From positions 1-54,877 of the forward strand of contig NZ_JAAILA010000020.1 of assembly GCF_010974825.1 (NCBI RefSeq): a DNA stretch of 54,877 bases. Direction: 5' to 3'. The DNA is from Aeromonas rivipollensis. GTDB lineage: Bacteria; Pseudomonadota; Gammaproteobacteria; Enterobacterales; Aeromonadaceae. This document shows positions 42,838-52,474 of this stretch, piece by piece (the first letter of the stretch is position 1; the number at the start of each line of letters is the position of its first letter). The notes under the pieces are model-generated. The model did no database searches. It was not told the DNA's origin and saw only the letters and a program-made list of their open reading frames with translations. Made by a program: the position numbers and the translations under genes.

Positions 42838-45800
42838 AAATCTTGTCTCTTGCAGGGGAAAACCTGGCCAGCCTGACCGGCGCTTTCACCATCGACTTCG
42901 CAGGTGGCACTTTGGGGGCTGCCGGGCTCTTTGCCATCACGGGCAACACAGGCGCGGGCAAGAGCACATTGCTCGACGCCATCTGCCTCGCCCTCTATGA
43001 CGAGATGCCGCGCTTTATCGCCAATCGCAAGCACGTGGCCGAAGTGGGCAGGGCGGATGACGAGGAGAAGCTCAAGGCCAACGACGTGCGCGGCATTCTC
43101 AGCCGCGGCCACGCCAGCGGCTATGCCGAGGTGCAGTTCCGCGGCTGTGACGGCCGCATCTGGCTGGCGCGCTGGGCGGTGCGGCGGGCCCGCAATCGCT
43201 CGGAAGGGCGCTTTCAGGCCCAGGAGCGCAGCCTGACCGACGTCGAGTCGGGGCAAGTTTTCTCCGGCAGCAAGCGGGAGCTGCAGGATCGCATCGACGA
43301 GCTGGTGGGCCTCTCCTGGGAGCAGTTCCGCCGCGCCGTGATACTGCCGCAAGGGGAGTTCGCCGCCTTCCTCAAGTCGAGCGCCGATGAGCGCTCCGCC
43401 CTGCTCGAGCGGATGACGGGCACCGAGCTCTACTCCGCCATCTCCATCCAGACCCATGAGCGGGCGCGGGCCGAGCAGCAGACGCTGGCGACCATACAGC
43501 AGCGGCTCGGCGATGTGGCCCTGATGGACGACGAGACGCGCGAGCACTGGGTCGCCCGGCAGCTGAGCCTCTCCACCAGCCTCAAGCACGAACAGCAGCA
43601 GCGTCAGCTGTTGCAGGACTTGCGGGATCTCAACGGACGGATTGCCGCCCAGTTGCAGGCCTGCCGGGAGGGGCAGGAGGCGCTGGCCGCCGCCGAGGCG
43701 GCCCACGGCGAGGCAGCGTCCGGGCGGGAAGAGTTTGCCCGCGCCGAACAGGCTCAGGTGGCCCGCGCCGATCACGACGAACTCGCCCGCCTCACCCTGG
43801 AGGTGCAGCAGCAGGAGCTGCAGATAGGCCAGCTTGCCCCCCAGCTGGAGCAGGTTGAACCTGTGTTGCAGCAGGCCGCGCTGCGCGAGCAGCAACTGCT
43901 GGCCGACAAGATTGCCGCCGAGCGGGAGTGGGGCGCCCTGCAACCCGAGCTCAAGCGGGCGCAGGAGCTCGATACCCGGCTCAAGGAGAAGGGCCAGCAG
44001 TTGCAGGAGACCCGGCAGCAGGGGACCCAGGCACGGGCCCTGCAACTGGCGCTGCAGCAGGAGTGGCAGCAGCAGGCGAGTCGGGTCGAGGCCCTGACGG
44101 TGCGCCGTCAGCAGTGGGCTCTCTGGCTCGAGGAGCGCAAGGCCCTGGCCCCGCTGGCGCGCCAGTGGCAGCCTTTGCTGGCGGCCATCCAGGACTGGGC
44201 GGCGGACAGGGAGTTGTTGCAACGGGTGCTGCAAAGCCGTGAGCACAAGGGCCATGCCCTGAAGGATCTTGCCAGCCGGCTGGAGCAGGGGCAGCAGGAG
44301 CGCGACTACTGGCAGCAGGAGCGCACCCGATTGCAACAGCTGCACGATGAGCTGCAGGCGCAGGAGTGGGACGCCGAAGTCGCCAGAGCGCAGGAGCAGC
44401 GTCAGGCCCAGACCGAGCAACTGGCCCGGATTCGCCAACTGCTGGAGCTGGCCCAGGCGGGCCGCAACCACAGCGAACAGCAGGAGCGGTTGCAGCAGGA
44501 GATGGCGCTGCTCGAGCAGCATCTTGCCCGGCTGAAGGCCCAGCATGAGGAGCTGGCTCCGGCGCTGGCGCGGCTCGCCACCCAGCGCGGCGAGGCGCGC
44601 CATGCCCTGGAGCAGGCCCGCGCCGTGGCCAGCTTCGAGCAGTATCGCCACGTGTTGAGCGATGGCACGCCCTGCCCGCTCTGCGGCGCCGAGGAGCATC
44701 CCTACACCCGGAGCCAGCCCCAGGTGGCCGGCATACTGGCGCAACTGGCCGAGCGTGTCCGCCAGCTGGATCTGGAGTGGGAGCAGCTCAACCATCAGCA
44801 TATTCAGGGGGAGAGCGAGCGGGTCGAGCTGGCGCGTCAGCTGGTCGCCCGTCAGCAGCATCAACCCGAGCTGGAGGCGCGCTCCGAGCAGATGGTCCAG
44901 CGCTGGCTGCAACTGGGAGGGGATGCCCTGCTGGGGCAGGGGCTGCCCTTGCGGCAAAGCCCGGCGCAGTGGACCGAGCTGCTGGCTCGCCTGCTGGCGC
45001 AGGGGGAGGCTCTGGAGTCGGATCTCGTGGCCGGGCAGCGACGACTGCAGCAGGCCCAGCAGGGGCAGCAGAGGCTGCTGGGGCTGCGCAGCCAGCTGAC
45101 CGAGCTGACCGCCCGCCATCAGCAGTTTGAGCAGCAGTGGCAGGAAGCCGAGCGGCAGAAGATTGAGTGGGAGGCCGAGCTGAAGGCGCTGGCCGAGCAG
45201 GAGGCGTCACTGCGCCAACGCCTGGCACTGGGGGAGGCCCGTCTCGATGAACAGATGGGGGCCGAGCCCTGGCGCCAGTGGCTTGGCAGCCGACAATGGC
45301 AGGAGTGGCAGCAGACCTGCGAGGAGTATCTGCGCGGACAGAGCGAATGGGAGCAGCTAGGGGGTGAGCTGGCCACTCTGACCCCGGCCCTGAGCGCCCA
45401 GGAGGCGCGGGTACAGAGCCAGAACGAGCTGCTGCACAAGCTGGAGCGCGACTACAAGGATCATGAGCAGCAGCGTCAGGGGTTGCTCGCCAGCCGGGAA
45501 GCCTGCCTCGGAGGCCGTGCCATCGCCCTGGTCGAGCAGGAGTGGCAGCAGCGGCTGCAACTGGCGGCCAGTCAGCTCGAGGAGGCGGTGACCGCGCTGC
45601 GGGTCGCCCGGGAGAAGCAGACCGAGCTCAAGGCCAGGTTGACCCATCTCGAGCAGGACAGGCAGGTGAGCAGCCGTCGTCGCCGCGAGGCGTTGGGGCG
45701 CTGGGCGGCCCATGCCGGCACCCTCGGCATCGCCGAATATGATCTGCGTCGGCTGTTGGCCATCACGCCGGAGGAGCTCAGGCTTCGCCGCAGCGCCTTG

Positions 45801-46586
45801 CAGCGTCTGGACGATGCCCTGGCCGAGGCCCGCACCCGGCTGACCGAGCGTCAGCGGGCGCTGGCTCAGGAGGAGGCCAAGCTGGCGCGCTATCGGGAGC
45901 ATCATGGGGAGCTGGCCGCCCTCACGGCCGATGCCCTTGCCGAGCGTCTGGGGGCCTGCGAGGCCCGCTGCGGCGAGCTGGAAGAGCAGCTGTTCCAGTG
46001 CAAGAGCACCCTGGCTCAGGCCGAGGCGGCGGCGCTGAAGGCGGGGAGCCTGCAGGAGGCGCTGACCGCCCAGCAGGCGGTGGCGGATCACTGGCTGCAA
46101 CTGTCCGAGCTTATCGGCTCCGCCAGCGGCGCCAAGCTGCGCACCTTCGCCCAGAGCCTCACGCTCGAACGTCTATTGTTGGAGGCCAATGCCCAGCTTG
46201 GCGAGCTGTCGCCGCGCTATCGGCTGGAGCGGGTGCCCGGCACGGATCTGGCGCTGCAAGTGGTGGATCTGGACATGGGGGACGAGGTGAGGTCTGTGGA
46301 CTCCCTCTCCGGCGGCGAGAGCTTCCTGGTGTCGCTGGCGCTGGCGCTGGCCCTATCCAGCCTCTCTTCCCGCCAGACCCAGGTCGAATCGCTGTTCATC
46401 GACGAGGGGTTCGGCACCCTGGATCCGGACAGCCTGGATCTGGCGCTCTCCAGCCTGGACTCCCTGCAGGCAGCCGGTCGCCAGATCGGGGTCATCTCCC
46501 ATGTTCAGACTCTGGTGGAGCGGATCGGCGTGCAGATCCGGGTCGAAGCCCTCGGCGGTGGCGAGAGCCGGGTGGTATTGCCTTGA
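42834..46586 (+). CDS. sbcC: SbcCD nuclease, ATPase subunit SbcC
   Basis: 1250 aa (E. coli SbcC 1048). Walker A GNTGAGKS at 37-44, two long coiled-coil arms (about 200-590 and 640-1090, extremely Gln/Glu/Leu-rich), the zinc hook CPLC at 614-617 in the middle, ABC signature LSGGES at 1158-1163 and Walker B FIDEGFGTLD (D1190, E1191). A Rad50-type SMC-like ATPase that controls SbcD. The extra 200 residues relative to E. coli are in the arms. A terminator follows 18 bp after the stop. Confidence 0.96.
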   Translation: MKILSLAGENLASLTGAFTIDFAGGTLGAAGLFAITGNTGAGKSTLLDAICLALYDEMPRFIANRKHVAEVGRADDEEKLKANDVRGILSRGHASGYAEVQFRGCDGRIWLARWAVRRARNRSEGRFQAQERSLTDVESGQVFSGSKRELQDRIDELVGLSWEQFRRAVILPQGEFAAFLKSSADERSALLERMTGTELYSAISIQTHERARAEQQTLATIQQRLGDVALMDDETREHWVARQLSLSTSLKHEQQQRQLLQDLRDLNGRIAAQLQACREGQEALAAAEAAHGEAASGREEFARAEQAQVARADHDELARLTLEVQQQELQIGQLAPQLEQVEPVLQQAALREQQLLADKIAAEREWGALQPELKRAQELDTRLKEKGQQLQETRQQGTQARALQLALQQEWQQQASRVEALTVRRQQWALWLEERKALAPLARQWQPLLAAIQDWAADRELLQRVLQSREHKGHALKDLASRLEQGQQERDYWQQERTRLQQLHDELQAQEWDAEVARAQEQRQAQTEQLARIRQLLELAQAGRNHSEQQERLQQEMALLEQHLARLKAQHEELAPALARLATQRGEARHALEQARAVASFEQYRHVLSDGTPCPLCGAEEHPYTRSQPQVAGILAQLAERVRQLDLEWEQLNHQHIQGESERVELARQLVARQQHQPELEARSEQMVQRWLQLGGDALLGQGLPLRQSPAQWTELLARLLAQGEALESDLVAGQRRLQQAQQGQQRLLGLRSQLTELTARHQQFEQQWQEAERQKIEWEAELKALAEQEASLRQRLALGEARLDEQMGAEPWRQWLGSRQWQEWQQTCEEYLRGQSEWEQLGGELATLTPALSAQEARVQSQNELLHKLERDYKDHEQQRQGLLASREACLGGRAIALVEQEWQQRLQLAASQLEEAVTALRVAREKQTELKARLTHLEQDRQVSSRRRREALGRWAAHAGTLGIAEYDLRRLLAITPEELRLRRSALQRLDDALAEARTRLTERQRALAQEEAKLARYREHHGELAALTADALAERLGACEARCGELEEQLFQCKSTLAQAEAAALKAGSLQEALTAQQAVADHWLQLSELIGSASGAKLRTFAQSLTLERLLLEANAQLGELSPRYRLERVPGTDLALQVVDLDMGDEVRSVDSLSGGESFLVSLALALALSSLSSRQTQVESLFIDEGFGTLDPDSLDLALSSLDSLQAAGRQIGVISHVQTLVERIGVQIRVEALGGGESRVVLP

Positions 46587-46604
46587 GGGTGACGCTTCAG
46601 CCAT

Positions 46605-46637
46605 AACAAAAAGGCTCCGGTATCGGAACCTTTTTGT
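46605..46637. terminator. Bidirectional terminator between sbcC and the cytochrome b561 gene
   Basis: AACAAAAAGG pairs with CCTTTTTGTT, enclosing a second CCG/CGG pairing, followed by T-rich sequence in both directions. Confidence 0.8.
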
Positions 46638-46655
46638 TGCTGTTGTCCGCCCGGG

Positions 46656-47201
46656 CTATTTTTTCTCGGGCAACATATTGGTCAGTGTGTTGTCCTTGAG
46701 CACATGATGGTGATAGATGGCCGCCGCAGCATGCAGGGCTATCAGGGCATAGCCTATGTTGGCCAGCGTCTCGTGCAGCTCTTTTATCGTTCCCTTCAAG
46801 CCATCATCCGGCGCGATAAGAGCGGGCAGTTCTAATCCGAAGAAGGGGATGGGCTTGCCACCCGCGCTCAGCAGCAGCCACCCCAGCAGCGGCGTCAGGA
46901 GCAAAAAGCCGTACAGGGCCAGATGGGCGAGGTGGCCGAGCTTGAGCATCAGGGGCGAGGGGGCGGGCACTATGCGCGGTGAGGGGCTGCCAAAGCGCAC
47001 CAGCAGTCGCGCCACCACCAGCGCCAGAATGAGCAAGCCCACCATGAAGTGGCACTCCTTCATCAGGTCGCGTCCGGCCGAGCCCTTGGGGAAAATATCC
47101 CTGAACTCCATCAGCCCATAGACGGCCACCATCAGCAGCAGGGTCAGCCAGTGCAATCCTATGCTCAGGCTGCCATAACGTTGTTCCGTATTCTTCAGCA
47201 T
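46656..47201 (-). CDS. Cytochrome b561, CybB-type
   Basis: 181 aa from the ATG at 47201 (GGAG 7 nt upstream); a start six bases earlier would touch the ribosome binding site, and the full frame to 47252 has no support. Four TM helices; heme-ligand histidines in SIGLHWL, KECHFMVG, KELHETL and ALIALHAAAAIYHHH. It is an inner-membrane di-heme protein thought to transfer electrons, possibly from ubiquinol to superoxide. It is monocistronic. Confidence 0.9.
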   Translation of the reverse strand: MLKNTEQRYGSLSIGLHWLTLLLMVAVYGLMEFRDIFPKGSAGRDLMKECHFMVGLLILALVVARLLVRFGSPSPRIVPAPSPLMLKLGHLAHLALYGFLLLTPLLGWLLLSAGGKPIPFFGLELPALIAPDDGLKGTIKELHETLANIGYALIALHAAAAIYHHHVLKDNTLTNMLPEKK

Positions 47202-47413
47202 CTTCATCTCCTTCCGGAGGGCGCATTGCATCGCCCTGGTCCATCCCGTCACGCACGGCGCCGGGATCCCGTGGTTTCCACACCCATGCTACAAGGCTGG
47301 CCGGACAATGCCTTGATCTCGAACGCGCTTTTGCATCGGATTGCCCTTGCCCGGTCAGGGAACCAGCTAGCCCCAGATGGCTGAGAGGCTGGCGGGCCCA
47401 AGGTGTTGCCCAT

Positions 47414-47446
47414 AAAAAAACCGAAGCCCAGGGCTTCGGTTTTTTG
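47414..47446 (-). terminator. Terminator of the pts operon
   Basis: ACCGAAGCCC (47420-47429) pairs with GGGCTTCGGT (47431-47440) around one base, with A7 on the left that becomes T7 after the hairpin on the minus strand. It lies 31 bp past the crr stop. Confidence 0.92.
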
Positions 47447-47476
47447 TTGCAGCAGCTGGCACCAGCCAGCGTCGCA

Positions 47477-47986
47477 TTATTTCTTGATGCGGATAACCGG
47501 GGTCTCGCCCACGGTCACTGCGCCAGTCATCTTGATCAGCTCTTTGATCTCGTCCATGTTGGAGATGACGACCGGAGTCAGGGTAGACTTCGCCTTGGCT
47601 TCCAGTACGGCCAGATCGAACTCGATGATGGTATCACCGCGCTTGACCTTCTGACCTTCCTGGGCGATGCGGGTGAAGCCTTCGCCTTTCAGCTCGACGG
47701 TGTCGATACCGAAGTGCACGAACAGCTCGATACCAGAGTCGGATTCCAGAGAGAACGCGTGGTTGGTCTCGAAGATCTTGCCGATGGTGCCGTCGCACGG
47801 AGCAACCATCTTGTTGCCAGCCGGCTTGATGGCGATGCCGTCACCGACGATCTTCTCGGCGAAGACAACGTCAGGCACATCTTCGATGGGCACGATTTCG
47901 CCAGACAGCGGAGCGAAGATTTCGATGCCGCCGGTGTCAGAACTGTCATCGGAGACCAGTTTCTTCAGTTTATCAAACAGACCCAT
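47477..47986 (-). CDS. crr: PTS glucose-specific enzyme IIA
   Basis: 169 aa, same as E. coli. Phosphorylated H91 in ELFVHFGIDTVEL and the second active-site H76 in ETNHAFSL are conserved. Takes phosphate from HPr, passes it to sugar-specific IIB domains, and in its two states regulates adenylate cyclase and non-PTS permeases. AGGAG precedes the ATG; last gene of the ptsH-ptsI-crr operon, 43 bp after ptsI. Confidence 0.97.
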   Translation of the reverse strand: MGLFDKLKKLVSDDSSDTGGIEIFAPLSGEIVPIEDVPDVVFAEKIVGDGIAIKPAGNKMVAPCDGTIGKIFETNHAFSLESDSGIELFVHFGIDTVELKGEGFTRIAQEGQKVKRGDTIIEFDLAVLEAKAKSTLTPVVISNMDEIKELIKMTGAVTVGETPVIRIKK

Positions 47987-48029
47987 AGTAAAAGCTCCTA
48001 GAGATGATTGTCGCTGTTTGCAGCCGATC

Positions 48030-49757
48030 TTAGCAGACTGCCTTCTGCTTAATAAAGTTATCTACACAGGCTTCGATTTCGGCGGCGGTCGCATAGCTCA
48101 GAGCCTGGTCTGCCATTGCCTTCACATCTTCGAAGTTGGTGTTGCGGATAAGCTTCTTGATACGCGGTACAGAGATGGCGCTCATGGAGAACTCATCCAG
48201 ACCCATACCCAGCAGCAGCAGGGTGGCGCGTTCGTCACCAGCCAGTTCACCGCACATACCGGTCCACTTGCCATTGTCATGGGAAGCGTCGATTACCATC
48301 TTGATCAGGGTCAGGACGGAGGGTGACAGCGGGTTGTACATGGCGGAAATCATCTCGTTACCACGATCGACAGCCAGGGTGTACTGGGTCAGGTCATTGG
48401 TACCGATACTGAAGAAATCCACTTCCTTGGCCAGATGATGAGCCATCACGGCAGCAGCCGGGGTCTCGATCATGATACCCACTTCGATGGATTCATCAAA
48501 GGCTTTGCCGTCGGCACGCAGTTCGGCCTTCAGCTGTTCCACGGTTGCCTTGAGGCTGCGGAACTCTTCGACGGAGATGATCATCGGGAACATGATGCGC
48601 AGTTTGCCGAAGGCAGAGGCGCGCAGTATGGCCTTCAGCTGGGCGTGCATGATGTCTTCGCGATCGAAGAAAATACGCACGGCACGCCAGCCCAGGAAGG
48701 GGTTCATCTCTTTCGGGAAATTCATGTAGGGCAGTTCTTTGTCGCCGCCGATGTCCATGGTGCGGACGATGATCGGCTGATCCGGCATGGCCTCTGCCAC
48801 TTCTTTGTAGGCCTTGAATTGCTCATCTTCGGTCGGCAGTGCATCGCGGTCCATGAACAGGAACTCGGTGCGGTACAGACCCACGCCTTCGGCGCCATTG
48901 CGGATGGCACCCTCGGTATCCTTGACGGTACCTATGTTGGCGCAGACTTCGACCTGATGACCATCCAGCGTGATGGCGGGCAGATCTTTCAGCTTGGCCA
49001 GTTCGTCCTTCTCGGCCTGGAACTGAGCCTGGAATTTCTTGGCTTCAGCCAGCTGCTCGGCGGTCGGGTTGATGATGATCTGGTTGTTGATGCCATCCAG
49101 AATCAGCATTTCACCGTTGTTGACGCGCGCAGTGATGTCGTTGGTGCCCACTATGGCCGGCAGCTCCAGGGAGCGGGCCATGATGGAGGTGTGAGAGGTA
49201 CGGCCACCGATGTCGGTGACAAAACCCAGCACGTATTTCAGGTTGATCTGAGCGGTTTCGGACGGGGTCAGGTCTTTGGCGACCAGGATGACCTCTTCGT
49301 CTATGGTGCTCAGGTTGACAACGGCGATGCCCAGCACGTTCTTCACCAGACGGGTACCGATGTCACGGAAGTCGGTGGCGCGCTCGCGCAGATAGGGGTC
49401 ATCCAGCTCGGCCATCATCTTGGCGTACTGTTCGATCACCTCATAGATGGCTTTGTCGGCGGATGCCTTGTTGTCTTTGATGAAGGATCTGATATCCCCT
49501 TCCAGCTCCTCATCTTCGAGCAGCATGATGTGGCCTTCGAAGATGGCCTCTTTTTCTTCACCGAAGGTACGACCGGCCATCTCTTTGATGGCTTCCAGCT
49601 GTGCGGCTGACTTGGTGCGGGCTTCGAGGAAGCGGTTGATCTCGACGTCAATCTGGTCAGCAGAAATCTTGCCCTGATTGATAACGATTTCATCTTCTTT
49701 CAGAAGAAGCGCCTTACCGAATGCGATACCGGGGGACGCAAGAATGCCAGATATCAT
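48030..49757 (-). CDS. ptsI: PTS enzyme I (phosphoenolpyruvate-protein phosphotransferase)
   Basis: 575 aa, E. coli length. Phosphohistidine H189 in [12 protein letters not shown], the PEP-binding signature [21 protein letters not shown] near residue 445, and the catalytic Cys in GMCGELAGD near 502. First step of the PTS: takes phosphate from PEP and passes it to HPr. AGGAAGG precedes the ATG. 44 bp downstream of ptsH. Confidence 0.97.
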   Translation of the reverse strand: MISGILASPGIAFGKALLLKEDEIVINQGKISADQIDVEINRFLEARTKSAAQLEAIKEMAGRTFGEEKEAIFEGHIMLLEDEELEGDIRSFIKDNKASADKAIYEVIEQYAKMMAELDDPYLRERATDFRDIGTRLVKNVLGIAVVNLSTIDEEVILVAKDLTPSETAQINLKYVLGFVTDIGGRTSHTSIMARSLELPAIVGTNDITARVNNGEMLILDGINNQIIINPTAEQLAEAKKFQAQFQAEKDELAKLKDLPAITLDGHQVEVCANIGTVKDTEGAIRNGAEGVGLYRTEFLFMDRDALPTEDEQFKAYKEVAEAMPDQPIIVRTMDIGGDKELPYMNFPKEMNPFLGWRAVRIFFDREDIMHAQLKAILRASAFGKLRIMFPMIISVEEFRSLKATVEQLKAELRADGKAFDESIEVGIMIETPAAAVMAHHLAKEVDFFSIGTNDLTQYTLAVDRGNEMISAMYNPLSPSVLTLIKMVIDASHDNGKWTGMCGELAGDERATLLLLGMGLDEFSMSAISVPRIKKLIRNTNFEDVKAMADQALSYATAAEIEACVDNFIKQKAVC

Positions 49758-49801
49758 AATCCTTCCTATTAAAACGACTGTGGGGGAGGAGTAAAGCTGG
49801 A

Positions 49802-50059
49802 TTACTCCAGCTCGTCCATCAGGGCAACCAGCTTCTCAACGGCTTTCTGAGCGTCCGGGCCGTCGGCCTGGATGGTCACGTTGGTGCCTTTGGTCAGGCC
49901 CAGGGTCTGCAGCTTGAACAGGCTCTTGGCGCTGGCGGATTTGCCACCGGAGACCACAGTGATCTCGCTTTGGAATTCTTTGGCTTCTTTCACGAACTGA
50001 GCTGCGGGACGGGTGTGCAGGCCGTTTTCAGCAGTAATAACAACAGACTTCTCGTACAT
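49802..50059 (-). CDS. ptsH: PTS phosphocarrier protein HPr
   Basis: 85 aa, E. coli length. H15 (NGLHTRPAA) is phosphorylated by enzyme I; S46 ([13 protein letters not shown]) is present. GGGGTG lies before the ATG. First gene of the pts operon. Confidence 0.97.
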   Translation of the reverse strand: MYEKSVVITAENGLHTRPAAQFVKEAKEFQSEITVVSGGKSASAKSLFKLQTLGLTKGTNVTIQADGPDAQKAVEKLVALMDELE

Positions 50060-50340
50060 GGTTTCACCCCATATTATTGATATTGTGTGGAGAGATGGTC
50101 GCTAATGAGGCTTCCTGTCTCACCGTGTCAGTATGGATATGTTGTAAAGTAACGAAATCAGACCCGCAATGGTTTAATCCAGGTCAATTTTCTGTGCAGT
50201 ATTCGGCGTCCAGGCTAAGTCTTTTCGTTATCGGGCTGAAAGCCGCGTCAGGACTGGCCTGAAATTAATTTATAACGAAAAATAACACTTTGTTACCTTG
50301 TGATACCTAGCCGGTAAACACCTCGTGACGCGGCACAGGA

Positions 50341-50356
50341 TATGAGATTTATCACA
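50341..50356. promoter_or_regulatory. CRP-cAMP site upstream of ptsH
   Basis: TATGA-GATTTA-TCACA matches TGTGA-N6-TCACA at 9 of 10 positions. On the minus strand it reads TGTGATAAATCTCATA. The pts operon of enterobacteria is CRP-activated, so the site is plausible. Confidence 0.65.
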
Positions 50357-50452
50357 GAATGTCTGCTTTTTTTGTCAGGCCCAAGTTTGTTATTTTACCC
50401 CAAAAAATAAGGGGCCGACTGACACTGATGGCTACTGAGTTTAGCGCATAAT

Positions 50453-50480
50453 GAAAACGGCGCCCCAGGGGCGCCGTTGT
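50453..50480 (-). terminator. Terminator of cysK
   Basis: AACGGCGCCCC (50456-50466) pairs with GGGGCGCCGTT (50468-50478) around one base; on the minus strand TTTTCATT follows. It lies 21 bp past the cysK stop. Confidence 0.88.
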
Positions 50481-50499
50481 TTTGATGTAAGACGATCAA

Positions 50500-51468
50500 T
50501 TACTGCTGCAGTTCCTGCTCGCTGAACACGCCGGCGAAGAGGGCGCTGGAGAGGTAGCGTTCGGCGGCGCTTGGCAGCACGACGACGATGGTCTTGTCCT
50601 TGAACTCCGGCAGCTCGGCCAGACGGGCTGCAGCCACCACGGCGGCGCCTGAGCTTATCCCCGCCAGTATGCCTTCCTCTTCCATCAGGCGGCGAGCCAT
50701 CTCGATGGACTCCTCGCTGCTCACCTGTTCGACGCGGTCCAGCAGGGTCAGATCCAGGTTGCCCGGAATGAAGCCGGCGCCAATGCCCTGGATCTTGTGG
50801 GGGCCGGGCTTGATCTCTTCACCCGCCAGTTTCTGGCTGATGACGGGGGACTCGGCCGGTTCGACCGCGACCGAGATGATGGCCTTGCCCTTGGTCTGCT
50901 TGATATAGCGGGAGACCCCTGTGATGGTGCCGCCGGTGCCGACACCTGCCACAAACACATCCACCTCGCCGTCGGTGGCATCCCAGATCTCGGGGCCAGT
51001 GGTCTGCTCATGGATCTCGGGGTTGGCGGGGTTTTCGAACTGCTGCAGCAGCACATACTTGCCCGGCTCGGATTCCAGGATCTCGTTGGCCTTGGCGATG
51101 GCGCCTTTCATGCCCAGGGGCCCTTCGGTCAGCACCAGGTTGGCGCCGAGCGCCTTGAGCAGCTTGCGACGCTCCAGGCTCATGGTGGCCGGCATGGTCA
51201 GGGTGATGGGATAGCCACGGGCAGCCGCCACGAAAGCCAAGGCAATACCCGTGTTGCCGCTGGTAGGCTCGATGATCTCCTTGCCCTGGGTCAATACACC
51301 GCGTTTCTCGGCATCCCAGATGAGATTGGCACCGATCCGGCACTTGACGCTGAAGCTGGGGTTGCGGCTCTCGATCTTGGCCAGCACGCGGCCCTTGGTA
51401 ACACGGTTGAGACGAACCAGCGGGGTGTTGCCTATGGTCTGGCTGTTGTCCTCAAAAATTTTGCTCAT
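50500..51468 (-). CDS. cysK: Cysteine synthase A (O-acetylserine sulfhydrylase)
   Basis: 322 aa from the ATG at 51468 (AGGGAT upstream; E. coli CysK is 323); a 12-residue longer frame is unlikely. PLP lysine K42 in [11 protein letters not shown], the substrate loop TSGNTG, and the GTGGT phosphate-binding loop are conserved. Makes cysteine from O-acetylserine and sulfide. It lies next to ptsHI-crr as in E. coli. Monocistronic with its own terminator. Confidence 0.95.
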   Translation of the reverse strand: MSKIFEDNSQTIGNTPLVRLNRVTKGRVLAKIESRNPSFSVKCRIGANLIWDAEKRGVLTQGKEIIEPTSGNTGIALAFVAAARGYPITLTMPATMSLERRKLLKALGANLVLTEGPLGMKGAIAKANEILESEPGKYVLLQQFENPANPEIHEQTTGPEIWDATDGEVDVFVAGVGTGGTITGVSRYIKQTKGKAIISVAVEPAESPVISQKLAGEEIKPGPHKIQGIGAGFIPGNLDLTLLDRVEQVSSEESIEMARRLMEEEGILAGISSGAAVVAAARLAELPEFKDKTIVVVLPSAAERYLSSALFAGVFSEQELQQ

Positions 51469-51631
51469 GGTGCTATCCCTGTGTTTGTTAAGGCGATGAA
51501 ACAAGATTACCCTGTGGTTTCTGAATGAGAAGTGACGAATCGTTATAACAATATGTTATTACAACATATAGAACTTATTCTCTCTCGCCGAAGGACCTTG
51601 AGGTTCTCCTGCGACCAAAGGAATGGATCTC

Positions 51632-52474
51632 ATGGGATTTGCAGGAAGCGATCGCTATCTCGCATCAAGGTCACTGAGTATGGCCGTCAATGCCGCCATA
51701 GTGCTGGAGAAGCCGCTGCTGATCAAAGGTGAGCCGGGCACCGGCAAGACGGTGCTGGCCGAGGCGGTCGCCGAGTCGCTCGGTGCCGACCTCATCAGCT
51801 GGCACATCAAGTCCACCACCAAGGCCCAGCAGGGGCTCTATGAATATGATGCGGTGGCCCGGCTGCGGGACTCCCAACTCGGGGATCCCCGGGTGGGGGA
51901 GATCCACCACTACATTCGCCGGGGCAAATTGTGGCAGGCGTTTTGCGCCGAGCAGCGCCCTGTGCTGCTCATCGACGAGATCGACAAGGCGGACATCGAG
52001 TTTCCCAACGATCTGCTGCTGGAACTGGATCGGATGGAGTTCGACGTCTACGAGACTGGCGAGCGGGTCAAGGCGCGCCAACGTCCCGTCGTCATCATCA
52101 CCTCCAACAACGAGAAAGAGCTGCCGGACGCCTTCCTGCGCCGCTGCTTCTTCCACTACATCCGCTTTCCCGACAAGGCCGAGATGCAGGCCATTGTTAA
52201 ACTCCACCATCCCAACCTCAAGGAGAGCCTGCTCTCTGAGGCGATGGATCTCTTCTTCGAGCTGCGTAATGTGGAGGGGCTGCGCAAGAAACCCTCCACC
52301 TCAGAGCTCTTGGACTGGATCCGCCTGCTGCTGGCCGATGACATAGCCCCCGAGGCGCTGCGCAGCCGGGAGCCGGGCAAGCTGGTGCCCGCCCTCTATG
52401 GCGCCCTGCTCAAGACGGAGCAGGACTTGCACCTGTTCGAGAAGCTGGCCTTCCTGGCGCGGCGCGGCGGCTGA
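51632..52474 (+). CDS. MoxR-family AAA+ ATPase (CoxD-like)
   Basis: 280 aa from the ATG at 51632, with AAGGA about 9-10 nt upstream; an ATG three codons earlier is too close to it. Walker A GEPGTGKT at 33-40, Walker B VLLIDEIDKAD, sensor 1 VIITSNNEKELPDAFLRRC. MoxR ATPases work as chaperones for metalloenzyme maturation together with a von Willebrand A protein, which is the adjoining gene. Its stop is directly followed by that gene's ATG. The client protein is not apparent here. Confidence 0.88.
   Translation: MGFAGSDRYLASRSLSMAVNAAIVLEKPLLIKGEPGTGKTVLAEAVAESLGADLISWHIKSTTKAQQGLYEYDAVARLRDSQLGDPRVGEIHHYIRRGKLWQAFCAEQRPVLLIDEIDKADIEFPNDLLLELDRMEFDVYETGERVKARQRPVVIITSNNEKELPDAFLRRCFFHYIRFPDKAEMQAIVKLHHPNLKESLLSEAMDLFFELRNVEGLRKKPSTSELLDWIRLLLADDIAPEALRSREPGKLVPALYGALLKTEQDLHLFEKLAFLARRGG

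Larger units (their letters stand above)
50060..50499. other. pts operon promoter region
   Basis: 440 bp, AT-rich, containing the CRP-like site (50341-50356), the cysK terminator (50453-50480) and probably more than one pts promoter as in E. coli. The long leader between the CRP site and ptsH (about 280 bp) has no gene. Confidence 0.6.

Noticed and set aside
42750..45119. 789-aa open frame on the minus strand inside sbcC
   Set aside because: Very Leu/Gln-rich shadow of the Gln/Glu/Leu coiled-coil codons of sbcC; no family motifs and a fully supported gene on the other strand.
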